Shown: piece by piece, positions 49,162-58,930 of the stretch
Position numbering within the stretch: position 1 is the first letter of the stretch
Layout: the number at the start of each line of letters is the position of its first letter
Source of the DNA: JABDBE01 sp963832245
GTDB lineage: Bacteria; Acidobacteriota; Terriglobia; Terriglobales; Acidobacteriaceae
Length of the DNA stretch: 64,000 nucleotides
NCBI GenBank assembly: GCA_963832245.1
Contig: CAWHTG010000002.1
Span: forward strand, 124,001 to 188,000
Reading direction: 5' to 3'
Program-made: the position numbers and the translations under genes
The notes under the pieces: generated by a model
Database searches by the model: none
Seen by the model: the letters and a program-made list of their open reading frames with translations, nothing else
What the model was told of the DNA's origin: nothing

Positions 49162-50733
49162 CTAATTGTTCGCTTGGGCCTTGGCGAATGCTTCGACTCG
49201 CTCGCGCACGCTTAGCACATGCTTGGGCAATTTCAGATGGCTGCCGGCTTCGAGGATGGGAATCAGCCGGTCGAAATCCGGCCCGGAATGCGAGCCCGTG
49301 ATCACGATGCGGATGGGATGGAATAGTTCTTTACCCTTAGCTCCGGTTTCCGCTTTCACTTCGTTGATGATTTTTTTGAACTGCTCCGGTGTTAGTTGAC
49401 CTGCGCTGGCCAATTCATCTGCCAGAATCTTGACGATGAATCCGGCGAATACTGCGCTGCTGTTTGGCCAACCGAGAACTTCAGCATTATCCGGCGCGGC
49501 CAATGCAGCTTTCGCGTCGTAGTTGAAGATGAAAGATGCTTTCTCTGGCAGTTGCTCGAGGCGATCCACGTACGGCGCCAACAGTCCCACAATTTGCGAC
49601 AACCAGCTTCGCAAGTCGTTGCTCACCTGAACGATCGGAATCCTATGGGAACTCAGCCAGGCAGCCTCACTGTACTCGATCAATCCGGCCTTGGCGAAAA
49701 ACCATACTCCAATGGCGCTGAGTTGGTCGGGGGGCCAAGTCTTGATGTACTGCCGGTTCAGCCAGTACAACTTTTCCATATCAAAGACGGCTGCAGACGG
49801 CGTGATCCGCTCCAGGGAAAACTCTTTCACCAGCTCCTGAATGCTAAAGATTTCCCGCGTACCTCCCGTTGGAGCCCAACCCAGCAGTGCCAGATAGTTC
49901 ACCAGCGCCTCCGGCAAAACGCCCATGTCGCGGAAGTTGGCAATCGAGGTGGCGCCATGGCGCTTCGACAACCGTTCGCGGTCAGCGCCGAGAATCGTGG
50001 AAAGATGGGCAAATTCCGGCACCGGCCAGCCCAGCGCCTCGTACAGCGCCACTTGTTTTGGCGTGTTGGAGAGATGATCATCGCCGCGGATAACGTGCGT
50101 GATCTTCATCAGTGCGTCGTCAATCACCACCACATAGTTGTAGACTGGCATGCCATTCGAACGCAGAATGATGGGATCGCTCACGACTTCGTTCGAGAAT
50201 TCGACATCGCCGTGCACGATGTCGTGAAAGCGAATGGGGTGCTCGGGAATCTGCAGCCGGATAGCGCAGGATTCACCAGCGGAACGGCGGCGCTTGGCTT
50301 CGTCGGGATCAATCGTTCGACACTTGCCTGAATAGATTGGCTGACCGCCTTCCGCTAAGGCTTTGTCGCGTTCTTTCTGCAGATCGTCTTCTGAGCAAAA
50401 GCACAAATACGCTTTGTGTTCGTTCAGCAGACGCTCGGCGTGTTCGCGATAGAGGTCCAGACGGTCGGATTGACGGTAGGGCGCGTAGGGACCGCCAACA
50501 CCGGGACCTTCGTCCCAGTCGAGGCCCAACCATTTCAAGTCGCCGATAAGTTGGTCTTCAAAGCGCGCCTCGTTGCGTTCGACGTCGGTATCCTCGATAC
50601 GCAACACCATGGTTCCACGCTTCTGGCGGGCAAAGAGCCAGTTGAACAGGGCCGTGCGGGCGTTGCCCACATGCAGATGGCCGGTTGGGGAAGGCGCAAA
50701 ACGCACGCGGACCGGAGAATTTGGATTCACCAA
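49162..50733 (-). CDS. gltX: Glutamyl-tRNA synthetase
   Basis: The 523-residue class I synthetase charges tRNA-Glu. It has FAPSPTGHLHVGNARTALFNWLFAR (HIGH equivalent H19-L-H-V-G23), RIEDTDVERN, GMPVYNYVVVIDDALMKITHVIRGDDHLSNT and the KMSKS equivalent LSKRHGAT, followed by the anticodon-binding domain. The ORF starts at TTG 50733; GTG 50730 is an equivalent alternative. No Shine-Dalgarno sequence is obvious. The gene follows the large permease in the same direction after a 117-base gap that contains a family E repeat. Confidence 0.95.
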   Translation of the reverse strand: MVNPNSPVRVRFAPSPTGHLHVGNARTALFNWLFARQKRGTMVLRIEDTDVERNEARFEDQLIGDLKWLGLDWDEGPGVGGPYAPYRQSDRLDLYREHAERLLNEHKAYLCFCSEDDLQKERDKALAEGGQPIYSGKCRTIDPDEAKRRRSAGESCAIRLQIPEHPIRFHDIVHGDVEFSNEVVSDPIILRSNGMPVYNYVVVIDDALMKITHVIRGDDHLSNTPKQVALYEALGWPVPEFAHLSTILGADRERLSKRHGATSIANFRDMGVLPEALVNYLALLGWAPTGGTREIFSIQELVKEFSLERITPSAAVFDMEKLYWLNRQYIKTWPPDQLSAIGVWFFAKAGLIEYSEAAWLSSHRIPIVQVSNDLRSWLSQIVGLLAPYVDRLEQLPEKASFIFNYDAKAALAAPDNAEVLGWPNSSAVFAGFIVKILADELASAGQLTPEQFKKIINEVKAETGAKGKELFHPIRIVITGSHSGPDFDRLIPILEAGSHLKLPKHVLSVRERVEAFAKAQANN

Positions 50734-50757
50734 ATGATGTTAGCAGGAGACTGAGGT

Positions 50758-50797
50758 TCGTATCAGGATATGGCTTCAGTCATATCGCAAAGCTCCC
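50758..50797. repeat. TTCGTATCAGG hairpin repeat (family E)
   Basis: TTCGTATCAGG is followed by the hairpin GATATGGC/GTCATATC and CGCAAAGC. The other copy lies at 4052-4087. Confidence 0.6.
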
Positions 50798-50850
50798 AAA
50801 CAAATGGGACTTCAGCCGCCGTTCTCAAGTGAGTTTGGCTGCCCAAACGT

Positions 50851-53100
50851 CTAGCTCTCACTCTTCGGTGCCTCATCTCTGTGCATTTCGTCCAGTAATT
50901 TCGCCAATATCTCTGCCCGCTGGTCGCTATTCAATTCGCGGCGTAACTCTTCGAGTGCCAGAGCGACAACATGATAGTGGTGGGCACCACAGTATTTGGG
51001 ATCGGATGTAATGTCGAGCCACACTTGGTGCATGAGTTCAAGATCCTGGGGGCGCATACGCGGGGCGTGGGGCCCAAGCAGATATTCGCGGACTTTTCCG
51101 TTGGGCTCGTGTATCTCCAGAATCAAACGTGGCCGGGGTTCGGGCTGACGTTCCCACGCGTCCCCTAGGAACTTGGCCTGTTCGTCGGGGGTGAGCTTGT
51201 TGGAGAGGCCGCAGACAATCTTGCTCGAGTCCAGGCGTTGGGCGGTGACCACGATGGCCTCGAAGACGTCGGTAGCCGGGACTACAAGCAGCGAAACCGG
51301 CTTGCCTTCTTTTTCCGCGACCGCGACGGCGGCGGTGAACAACTCCTGCTCATAATGATCGAAGACTTGCGAGGCGTCGATGACTGCGCTGCCGCTGAAA
51401 GAATGCTCGCGATGGTAGAGGCGAGCGGTCATCACGACCACGTCTTGGCGGGTGGTGTCGGTATTTCTGAGGACATCGCGCAGATAATAGAGATTTCTAG
51501 GATCGCGAACCGCAACCAGAATGTTTCCCGGCCTAACGCCGAGAGCGCCGGATCCTAGCTCCTGGTTGCCGTATACCCGGAACTGATCCAGATTCTCCGG
51601 CTTGCCATGCCGTTCTTTGGCGACGCGGTGCTCGGAGTAACTAAAAATGGCAAAGAACACCGCGCTGAACGTGACCCCGGCGATCGTGGCTTCGGACTTG
51701 GTGAACAGGTTCACCAACGCTGTAATCAGCAGCACTGCAGAGATCAGAATGAGGCCCACCGGCACTTCACGGCCGCCGATATGAAAATTCCCTGGCACTT
51801 TCCATTGGCGATTCTCGGGCTCCGTGTAGCGTAAAACCAGGACTGCCAGCGACTTCAGGGCAAAGCTCCAGATCACCCCGAAGGCATATAGTCCTGCCAG
51901 CACGTAAACATTGCCTCGGCTCAGAATGATGGTCAGCAACTGCAGCCCGACAATTAAGTTGATGATGCGATAGCTGGTACCGAATCTTTTTTGCGGTTTT
52001 TGGAACCATTCGGTGAGGACGCCGTCTTCGGCCACGCGGTTCAAGACACCATTCGCACCTACGATCGAAGTATTTTGCGCCCCCGCCAGAATCAGCACGC
52101 CGACCAGTACCACGAATGCGTGGAAGAAGAGTTTCAGCACTGTGGGGCCGACAAGGTACATCGCAATGCCACCGATAAGGTTGGCGAAGTACTCGTGTCG
52201 AACCCCATCCGGAATAATCATTACCGCGAAAAACGAGACCAGCGAAGTAAACAGCAGGCTGTATATGAAAATAACTAAGCCTGTTTTTTCCAGATTCTTC
52301 AGCTTAGGATGCTCGATCTCGCGGTTGACTTGAGCCAGCGTTTCCTCACCGCTCATGGCCAGCACGGAGTGTCCGAATCCAACGAAGAGGATGATCAGGG
52401 TGAGCTGACTGATCCGGGTTCCGTACAGCCAACCCAGGGATTCTTTGGTGAGCTTCACAACTCCCGGATGCAGGGGGTTCGGCGGCAAATGTACGGGCGC
52501 GCTAAAAACCGTGATAGTACACCAGATGATCAGAATCACAACCATCACCGTGGTCACGATCATGATCTGCAGGGCTTTCTCGCTAGATTCATGCATGCCC
52601 TGAATGTTCTTCCACCAGAAATAAAGCACGATGAGAATGGCAAAGCCCGCGGAGAAGTGATCTTCCGAAAAAACCGGGGGGTGGTGTACATATTTGCCGA
52701 TGTCTTCGATGAATCCCGCGAGATACTGCCCCGCCGAAACCGCGCTGATGGGGCCGGTGAGCACGTAGTCGAACAGCAAGGCCGAGACCGAAAACTTCGC
52801 CAGCGTGCCGCCCATGGCTTCCTTGACCACTCGGTACACGCCGCCGCGCACAAACATGCTGCTGGACTCGATATAGAGGGCGCGGACGCAGTAGCTGAAC
52901 AACATGACCGCGAGGATGAACCAGGGGGCGCTTTTGCCGATGACTTTCTCAGCATCACCGCCGGCGTAGTAAGCCGAAGAAGCCAGATCGGCAAGAACAA
53001 TAGCCGCCGCCCGCCAGAAAGAGATGAAGGTCAGCATCACCGTGGTGGCGACGAACACCTTCACCGCAGGGCGCCGGATGCTTGGGATCGATGTGGACAT
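50851..53100 (-). CDS. APC-family permease with C-terminal cytoplasmic (USP-like) domain
   Basis: The 749-residue protein has about 12 transmembrane segments in residues 15-490 (APC fold: FVATTVMLTFISFWRAAAIVLADLASSAYYAGG near the start, GFGHSVLAMSGEETLAQVNREIEHPKLKNLEKTG in the middle). A soluble domain of about 240 residues follows, with GNILVAVRDPRNLYYLRDVLRNTDTTRQDVVVMTARLYH, resembling universal-stress or regulatory domains of KUP/APC transporters. Substrate and role are unknown; a regulated amino acid or cation transporter is likely. The ATG at 53100 gives a short basic N-terminus. The next gene in the same direction is gltX. Confidence 0.82.
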   Translation of the reverse strand: MSTSIPSIRRPAVKVFVATTVMLTFISFWRAAAIVLADLASSAYYAGGDAEKVIGKSAPWFILAVMLFSYCVRALYIESSSMFVRGGVYRVVKEAMGGTLAKFSVSALLFDYVLTGPISAVSAGQYLAGFIEDIGKYVHHPPVFSEDHFSAGFAILIVLYFWWKNIQGMHESSEKALQIMIVTTVMVVILIIWCTITVFSAPVHLPPNPLHPGVVKLTKESLGWLYGTRISQLTLIILFVGFGHSVLAMSGEETLAQVNREIEHPKLKNLEKTGLVIFIYSLLFTSLVSFFAVMIIPDGVRHEYFANLIGGIAMYLVGPTVLKLFFHAFVVLVGVLILAGAQNTSIVGANGVLNRVAEDGVLTEWFQKPQKRFGTSYRIINLIVGLQLLTIILSRGNVYVLAGLYAFGVIWSFALKSLAVLVLRYTEPENRQWKVPGNFHIGGREVPVGLILISAVLLITALVNLFTKSEATIAGVTFSAVFFAIFSYSEHRVAKERHGKPENLDQFRVYGNQELGSGALGVRPGNILVAVRDPRNLYYLRDVLRNTDTTRQDVVVMTARLYHREHSFSGSAVIDASQVFDHYEQELFTAAVAVAEKEGKPVSLLVVPATDVFEAIVVTAQRLDSSKIVCGLSNKLTPDEQAKFLGDAWERQPEPRPRLILEIHEPNGKVREYLLGPHAPRMRPQDLELMHQVWLDITSDPKYCGAHHYHVVALALEELRRELNSDQRAEILAKLLDEMHRDEAPKSES

Positions 53101-53507
53101 TAAGAAATGCCGGAAAACGTAAGTCTACGAATTTAGCACAGTGGAGGAGGCGAATTCTGTGGCCGGTGCAGGGGAAATCCAACCCCAGGTCGCGAGGACT
53201 GGATTGAATCACCAGAGTTCGATTTTAAATTTGTCATCCTGAGCGTAGTGCCTGCTGCGCATAGCGCAGCAGTCACGAAGTCGAAGGACCCAGAAGATGT
53301 CCGGACCACTGGAAACGCAAAAGGGCGTTTCCGGCGCTACTGGCACCGGGAGAACTCCCTGCGGCGGTGACACTCGGATAAACTTGCTCGGGGGTCCTTT
53401 GACTGCGTTGCCGTCGCTTCGCGACAGCAACTCCACTCAAGAAGACAGGGATAGCACCTACCTTCGCGCCGATTATGGACGGCCGGGAGGTAGCTGTCCC
53501 CATTCGT
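53101..53507. other. Gap between the RDD and permease genes
   Basis: No gene is seen in these 407 bases. A repeat beginning TTTGTCATCCTGAGCG at 53230 encloses the perfect 9-bp hairpin CTGCTGCGC-ATA-GCGCAGCAG (53252-53272) and ends with TCGAAGGACC (53281-53290). The rest shows nothing recognisable. Confidence 0.55.
53230..53290. repeat. Dispersed TCATCCTGAGCG...TCGAAGGACC repeat
   Basis: It has an outer consensus TTTGTCATCCTGAGCG and CGAAGGACC, and an inner perfect hairpin CTGCTGCGC/GCGCAGCAG. It is related to the element at 5078. Confidence 0.6.
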
Positions 53508-54722
53508 CTATGGACGTGGCGAACGCGGTTTGGGCGCCATATAAGTTCTGCTAATGCGATCGTGCCAGCAAAGCCGATCCTCATCAAGGAAGCACCAGGC
53601 GTAGCCCAGCGCCAGCGATAACCCTGACAACACGGAAGCGAGCACTCGCCAACGTCTGGTTCTCCTCGGAGCTGCAGTGCCATCAAACTGGCTCAGTTGC
53701 AGGCGCGCGAGTTTCAGCCCCGGGGTGGACCCAGCGTGCACCAGAAGAAGGTATTGATAGGCGCTCCAGAACACAGCCGCCAGAATCACTGACACTCCGG
53801 CCACTTGTTGCAACGGCAGTGTGATCGGCGTAACCCGAGAAGAAATATAAGCAAAGGTCGCGAACGCGGAAATCACCAGCACGGCGTCTATGGCGCCGGC
53901 CAAGACTCGCCTCGACATAGCGGCCGCCTGCAAGGGCAATTCGAACCCGGGCCGCCGTTCTTTTGCCGGTTCTTCGACCGACTCAATCAGGATGCCACCG
54001 AGCGCCGGCGGAGGAAGCAGGAGCTCCGGCACTTCGAGGATACGCGGGCTGTCCCAGACGGGCTCAGCGAGTTCATACAAAACCGGTGGAGGCGAAACCG
54101 CCGAGCGAGGAAACTCAAGAATCCTGGCTCCGGCATCCAACTGGTTTAGAGGCTCAGCGTCATCCGTTCCCGGCTGTAACGGTGGGTCTTTCTGGGGCAC
54201 CGCGACAGCATCTTGGGTTGCAACCGCCAATCGGTTTGGATATGCGGCTGGTGCAGGCTGAATGGCGGCCGGTTCAGCGGTCCACGTTGACTCGGGAGGA
54301 TCAAACTTCAGCTGCAACGACGGGTAACGCGGCGCGCGGGGACGCCGGCGAGCCCGGTAGTTGTTCAATCGAGCCGCCACTTCGTGGCGCCACGCATCGG
54401 AATCTTGAAGTTCGCTTTGCGGCGATGTGCATTGCGCGACCGGTTCAAGCGGTCCGATTGAGTCCGACTCGACCGTTCCCAGCTCTGCTCCTCCAACCTG
54501 CGACGAAGTATCCCGAGTCTGCTGATCGGTTGACGAGTCTTGCATAGCATCCGCCACGAACCGTGGAGGCGCAGGTTTTTCCTCGACGCTGGCGGCAAAG
54601 CGTTGTTCGCTGGCATCGTATGCTTCAGGATCGATCAGTCGAGAATCAATATCGGGTTGAAACTTTGATTTCATTTCCGAAGCCAGGGTTTCTCCACCTA
54701 CGAACGTTGATCGGAATGCCAA
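53508..54722 (-). CDS. RDD-family membrane protein with long disordered N-terminus
   Basis: The 404-residue protein has about 265 hydrophilic, Pro/Ala/Glu-rich residues and then a C-terminal RDD domain: AAAMSRRVLAGAIDAVLVISAFATFAYI (helix 1), VAGVSVILAAVFWSAYQYLLLVHAGSTPGLKLARLQL (helix 2 with the conserved TPGxK), and WRVLASVLSGLSLALGYAWCFLDEDRLCWHDRISRTYM (helix 3 and W-H-D). RDD proteins are poorly understood; some act in ion transport. The TTG start at 54722 has AGAGG 8 bases upstream; ATG 54674 is an alternative. It is divergent from lptD. Confidence 0.85.
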   Translation of the reverse strand: MAFRSTFVGGETLASEMKSKFQPDIDSRLIDPEAYDASEQRFAASVEEKPAPPRFVADAMQDSSTDQQTRDTSSQVGGAELGTVESDSIGPLEPVAQCTSPQSELQDSDAWRHEVAARLNNYRARRRPRAPRYPSLQLKFDPPESTWTAEPAAIQPAPAAYPNRLAVATQDAVAVPQKDPPLQPGTDDAEPLNQLDAGARILEFPRSAVSPPPVLYELAEPVWDSPRILEVPELLLPPPALGGILIESVEEPAKERRPGFELPLQAAAMSRRVLAGAIDAVLVISAFATFAYISSRVTPITLPLQQVAGVSVILAAVFWSAYQYLLLVHAGSTPGLKLARLQLSQFDGTAAPRRTRRWRVLASVLSGLSLALGYAWCFLDEDRLCWHDRISRTYMAPKPRSPRP

Positions 54723-54807
54723 TCACTTTGCCTCTCAGGCCAACACCGTGCTAACTTCACGATACCCCAGCGTGGACCTCACACTCGGGGAGTTCGCGCG
54801 CGTGACG

Positions 54808-57279
54808 ATGACTTCCCGCACTCGATTCCTTATCACGGCGGCATGGGTTTGTCATCTGCTACTCGCGCCTTCCTTAGTAACCAGCCAGTTGCTTGCTCCC
54901 AAAATCCCATCCCTTGGCGCGCCAGGCTTGCCCAATACACCCTCTGCTTCGAACCAGGAAGAGGTAACGATAATCGCAACTACGCAGGAAAAGATCGGTT
55001 CTATCTACCAGTTGCATGGCAAAGCGGAAATTCATTATGGCGTATACATTCTCCGCGCCGATGAAATCACCTATAACGCCGACACCGGCCAAGCTATGGC
55101 GGATGGTCATGTTGTGCTCGAGGGAGGACCCAACGACGAGCATATTCAAGCCAGCCATGGGACCTACAACGTCCGCGCCGAAAGCGGCCGATTTGAGAAT
55201 GTAACTGGCAGCATCGGTGTGCGCACGCGCGGAAGCCGGCTTATGCTGACGTCCTCGAATCCCTTTTTCTTCACCGGAAAAGTGGTGGAAAAGACCGGGC
55301 CCGATCATTACATGGTCTATGACGGCACTGTGACCACCTGCGAGTTCCCTCATCCCCGATGGCAATTTAATGCGAACAAGGTCGTGGTCAATGTTGGCGG
55401 CACCGCCAAGATCTACCACAGCACCTTCGGCATAAAGGGTATTCCTGTTCTGTATTTCCCATTCGCTACGCTGCCGGCGGAGCGCATTCCGCGCCAGTCT
55501 GGATTTCTAATTCCCAACATCGGAACCTCTTCCATAAAAGGGACCATCCTCGGGGAGTCGCTGTTTTGGGCCATCAATCGCAGCATGGACGCTCACATCG
55601 GGGCGGAATATTTCTCGGCTCGGGGATGGGCCCCGCAGGCTGAATTTCGGGCTCAGCCCAGTGAAAGCTCTTTTGTCGATCTAAATTATTTTGAAGTGCT
55701 CGACCGGGGAACCGGTAACCCGCCGGTGAATCAGGGCGGGGAAGAGGTGCGTTTGAATGCTGAAAGCGCATTTAGTCATAACTTCCGCGGTGTCGCTAAC
55801 ATCGATTATCTCAGTTCCTTCGTCTTTCGCCTGGCCTTCAATGATGTCTTTACGCAGGCCGTGAACTCGGAAGTAAAGTCCGAAGCCTTTCTCTCCAACA
55901 CCACGCGCGGTTTCTCTTATAACCTCTCGATGCAGCGCTACCAGGATTTTGAAAGCACGACTGCCGGCGACGTCATCACCATTCTTCATGCCCCCAGCTT
56001 TGAAGTCTCAAGCGTCGATCGACCACTGTGGCACTTGCCTTTTTATTGGTCATATGACGCGGCGGGCGAAGGGCTCTCCCGCAGCGAGCCTGGCTTCAGC
56101 ACCGCGACCTTGGTCGGGCGCTTTGACTTGGAGCCGAGCTTCTCGCTCCCGCTCAAGGCCGGTGGATGGTCGCTGCGTCCAGAAATCCGGCTGCGAGATA
56201 CTGGCTATACACAGCAACTTGCAACCAATGGGACCGCAGAGTCTGATCCCATCAATCGCCGGGCTTTGGAGGGCTCGGTAGAAGTGCGGCCACCAGCCTT
56301 GAGCCGGGTTTTTGATGGCGCGTTGATGGGACGCAAGTGGAAACACGTCATTGAACCCCGCGTGGTTTATAACTACACGACGGGGATCAACAACTTCGCC
56401 AACATTTTGCGTTTTGATGAGCGTGACATTCTCACCAATACCAATGAAGTCGAATATGGCGTGGTGAATCGCCTGTACGCGAAACGCAAGTCCGGTCAAG
56501 CGGAAGACTGCGGGAAACCTGGAATGCCTTCCCTGTTTATCGGAGGAGCGCCAGTGCCCACGCACGTCCCATGGGGGCGGCAAGGCGCACCCACGGAGTC
56601 GCCTTGCGACACCGGATCCCCGGTGCGGGAAATTGTGACCTGGGAACTGGCGCAGAAATACTTTATCGATCCGACCTTCGGCGGGGCGCTGGTGCCCGGA
56701 CGCAGCAACGTTTTTACCAGCACCGTGGATTTAACCGGCACGTCGTTCTTAACCGCGCCTCGTCATCTTTCTCCCCTAATTTCGCGCCTGCGCCTTCAGA
56801 CCAGCGCGCGAACCGATGTCGAGTGGGATGTAGATTACGATTTCGTGCGCGGCGGCGTAAATGCGAGTACGGTATTTGCCAACTACCGCATCGGCAGGTT
56901 TACGGTGGGTGGTGGCGACGCCTATCTGCAAGTTCCCGGCGAATGCGCTCGCAGTACTTGTATGTTCAATACGACCACAGACCCGAATATTATTTTCTGG
57001 CCACAGCTGTTCAACCAGTTCCGGCTTCTGTTGGGCTACGGTCACTCTGGCAAACAAGGATTCAGTGCTGCGACCAACGTGGGTTTCGATGCGAAACTAG
57101 GATTTCTGCAGTATGCGGCCGTGCAAAGCTCATACAACTGGGATTGCTGTGGAGTAAGCCTGGAATTCCGCCGTTTCGCCCTGGGTTCGGTACGGAATGA
57201 GAACCAGTATCGGTTCACCTTTGCGCTGGCGAACCTCGGATCGCTGGGAAATCTGCGGCGGGCAGAAAGGCTGTTCTAG
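54808..57279 (+). CDS. lptD: LPS-assembly outer-membrane protein LptD
   Basis: The protein (823 residues) inserts lipopolysaccharide into the outer leaflet. It has a signal peptide (TRFLITAAWVCHLLLAPSLVTSQ), a beta-jellyroll OstA/LptA-like N domain (KIGSIYQLHGKAEIHYGVYILRADEITYNADTGQAMADGHVVLEGG) and a large C-terminal barrel. C178 in VTTCEFPHPRW and a vicinal pair C780-C781 in NWDCCGVSLEF match the positions of the long-range disulfides of E. coli LptD. The frame opens at GTG 54748; ATG 54808 is chosen as it starts the signal peptide. It is divergent from the RDD gene. Confidence 0.9.
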   Translation: MTSRTRFLITAAWVCHLLLAPSLVTSQLLAPKIPSLGAPGLPNTPSASNQEEVTIIATTQEKIGSIYQLHGKAEIHYGVYILRADEITYNADTGQAMADGHVVLEGGPNDEHIQASHGTYNVRAESGRFENVTGSIGVRTRGSRLMLTSSNPFFFTGKVVEKTGPDHYMVYDGTVTTCEFPHPRWQFNANKVVVNVGGTAKIYHSTFGIKGIPVLYFPFATLPAERIPRQSGFLIPNIGTSSIKGTILGESLFWAINRSMDAHIGAEYFSARGWAPQAEFRAQPSESSFVDLNYFEVLDRGTGNPPVNQGGEEVRLNAESAFSHNFRGVANIDYLSSFVFRLAFNDVFTQAVNSEVKSEAFLSNTTRGFSYNLSMQRYQDFESTTAGDVITILHAPSFEVSSVDRPLWHLPFYWSYDAAGEGLSRSEPGFSTATLVGRFDLEPSFSLPLKAGGWSLRPEIRLRDTGYTQQLATNGTAESDPINRRALEGSVEVRPPALSRVFDGALMGRKWKHVIEPRVVYNYTTGINNFANILRFDERDILTNTNEVEYGVVNRLYAKRKSGQAEDCGKPGMPSLFIGGAPVPTHVPWGRQGAPTESPCDTGSPVREIVTWELAQKYFIDPTFGGALVPGRSNVFTSTVDLTGTSFLTAPRHLSPLISRLRLQTSARTDVEWDVDYDFVRGGVNASTVFANYRIGRFTVGGGDAYLQVPGECARSTCMFNTTTDPNIIFWPQLFNQFRLLLGYGHSGKQGFSAATNVGFDAKLGFLQYAAVQSSYNWDCCGVSLEFRRFALGSVRNENQYRFTFALANLGSLGNLRRAERLF

Positions 57280-57333
57280 GTCCGTCGGGATCTCAGGCGG
57301 CGATCGCTTTTCGCGGTACCATGGACCTCCATC

Positions 57334-58878
57334 GTGAAGACTGCAGACGGTCCCCGCACTGGTGTCCACAACACGACAGGCTCGCCCCGCTCGCTCCAGG
57401 CGGGTGCCTCGCCATTAGAACTGGGCCTGCTCGCTATTGTTACCGCCGTAGCAGCCGTACTTCGTTTTCATTCGCTGGCTGCGAAGTCCTTGTGGTTCGA
57501 TGAGGGAGTAAGTGTCGCGATTGCGCGGCTGGATTGGTATAACTTTGCTCGCATTCTGTGGCGGCGCGAAGCCAACATGTCGTTGTATTACCTTCTTCTT
57601 CATTATTGGTTGCATTTTGGAGGCAGCGAGTTTTTCGTCCGGTCTCTTTCGGTTCTCTTTGCCATTGCGTCTGTTCCGCTGATCTACCTGCTGGGCCGCT
57701 ATCTCTTTGATTCACGAGTCGCCCTGCTCGCGGCTGCCCTGCTCGCTGTCAACACCTATCACGTACAGTATTCCCAAGACGCGCGCAGCTACTCGCTGAT
57801 GGTCCTGCTTTGCTTGCTTTCGAGTTTCTATTTTCTGAAGTGCCTTCGCGAGCCGACGCGCCACAACCGCGAAGTTTATGTGCTCAGCAGTGTTTTGGCG
57901 GTTTACGCTCAGTTCTTTTCCGGACTGCTTTTCGTCGCACAGTGGGTTTCCCTCAGATTCCTCGATGATGGAAAACCCGCTTCGCCGACGCAAGCCAAGG
58001 TCAAAGACGACTGGCGCTGGATCGCGCTGCTAGTGTCGCCAGTGCTCGCGTTCGTTCTGACAACTGGGACAGGGCCATTGCGCTGGGTACAACGCCCCGG
58101 CGTGAGGGATCTTTGGGTATTTGCGCTGCACCTTAGCGGAAACGGCGGCCCGCTGTTGCTGCTCGCGTACGCAGGTGCCTGCATGGCAGCGCTGCTTCCG
58201 GTTTGGCAAACACGAACAACGCGGCGGGTACCGTGGGAGTCTTGGCGTTACCGTTTTCTTCTGTGTTGGCTCCTCTTCCCGCTACTTTGCACGTTGGGAC
58301 TTTCGTTGCTTAAGCCACTTTTTGTTCCGCGATATTTTATTTTTTGCCTGCCCGCGCTTTTACTACTTGCCGCTTGTGGAATTATCCACCTTCGTCGTAC
58401 TTCCCTAATCCTGCCGGCTCTATTGGTTGTGCTTATTCTTTCCTTTCGGGGAACTGCCGACTATTACAAACAGGACCTGGACATTCAACGCGACGACTGG
58501 CGAGCTGCGACCTACTACTTGCTGACCCACGCCCAGCCCGGCGATGCCCTGCTGTTTCACGTCCCCATGGGGCGCATGCCTTACGAATTTTATCATTCCG
58601 TAGTGGGGCCTGCGTCCGCCGCTCCGGTTGTGCTTTATCCGCGCCACGGCGATCGGCTTACATTCCTCGATTTTGTCGAAAAGCCGAACGACGCGGAAAT
58701 CGAACGCTCGATTCCCCAGTATTCACGGGCTTGGCTCGTCCTCACTTATGCAGAGACTGAGGCACGCTTGCCTGATGCGAGGACGATCGAACTCTCGAAA
58801 CTGCTCCAGAACGCTTACTCCAGGGTCGAGAAACACGATTTTGCGGGGATCGAGATCCTACTTTACAGCAAAAACTGA
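57334..58878 (+). CDS. Glycosyltransferase family 39-like membrane protein
   Basis: The 514-residue protein has about ten transmembrane segments. The conserved SLWFDEGVS loop (D56, E57) after the first helix is typical of GT39/GT83 enzymes (PMT, ArnT) that use polyprenyl-phosphate sugars as donors. VQYSQDARSYSLMVLLCLLSSFYF is another family-like segment. A C-terminal periplasmic domain follows. It may glycosylate lipid A, glycans or proteins; donor and acceptor are unknown. The GTG start at 57334 has no strong ribosome binding site. It follows lptD by 54 bp in the same direction, so co-transcription is likely. Confidence 0.85.
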   Translation: MKTADGPRTGVHNTTGSPRSLQAGASPLELGLLAIVTAVAAVLRFHSLAAKSLWFDEGVSVAIARLDWYNFARILWRREANMSLYYLLLHYWLHFGGSEFFVRSLSVLFAIASVPLIYLLGRYLFDSRVALLAAALLAVNTYHVQYSQDARSYSLMVLLCLLSSFYFLKCLREPTRHNREVYVLSSVLAVYAQFFSGLLFVAQWVSLRFLDDGKPASPTQAKVKDDWRWIALLVSPVLAFVLTTGTGPLRWVQRPGVRDLWVFALHLSGNGGPLLLLAYAGACMAALLPVWQTRTTRRVPWESWRYRFLLCWLLFPLLCTLGLSLLKPLFVPRYFIFCLPALLLLAACGIIHLRRTSLILPALLVVLILSFRGTADYYKQDLDIQRDDWRAATYYLLTHAQPGDALLFHVPMGRMPYEFYHSVVGPASAAPVVLYPRHGDRLTFLDFVEKPNDAEIERSIPQYSRAWLVLTYAETEARLPDARTIELSKLLQNAYSRVEKHDFAGIEILLYSKN

Positions 58879-58930
58879 CTTCTTCTTCCCGCTCCTACCG
58901 CCCGAGGGTTTGGCGTATTAGGATATCTAC

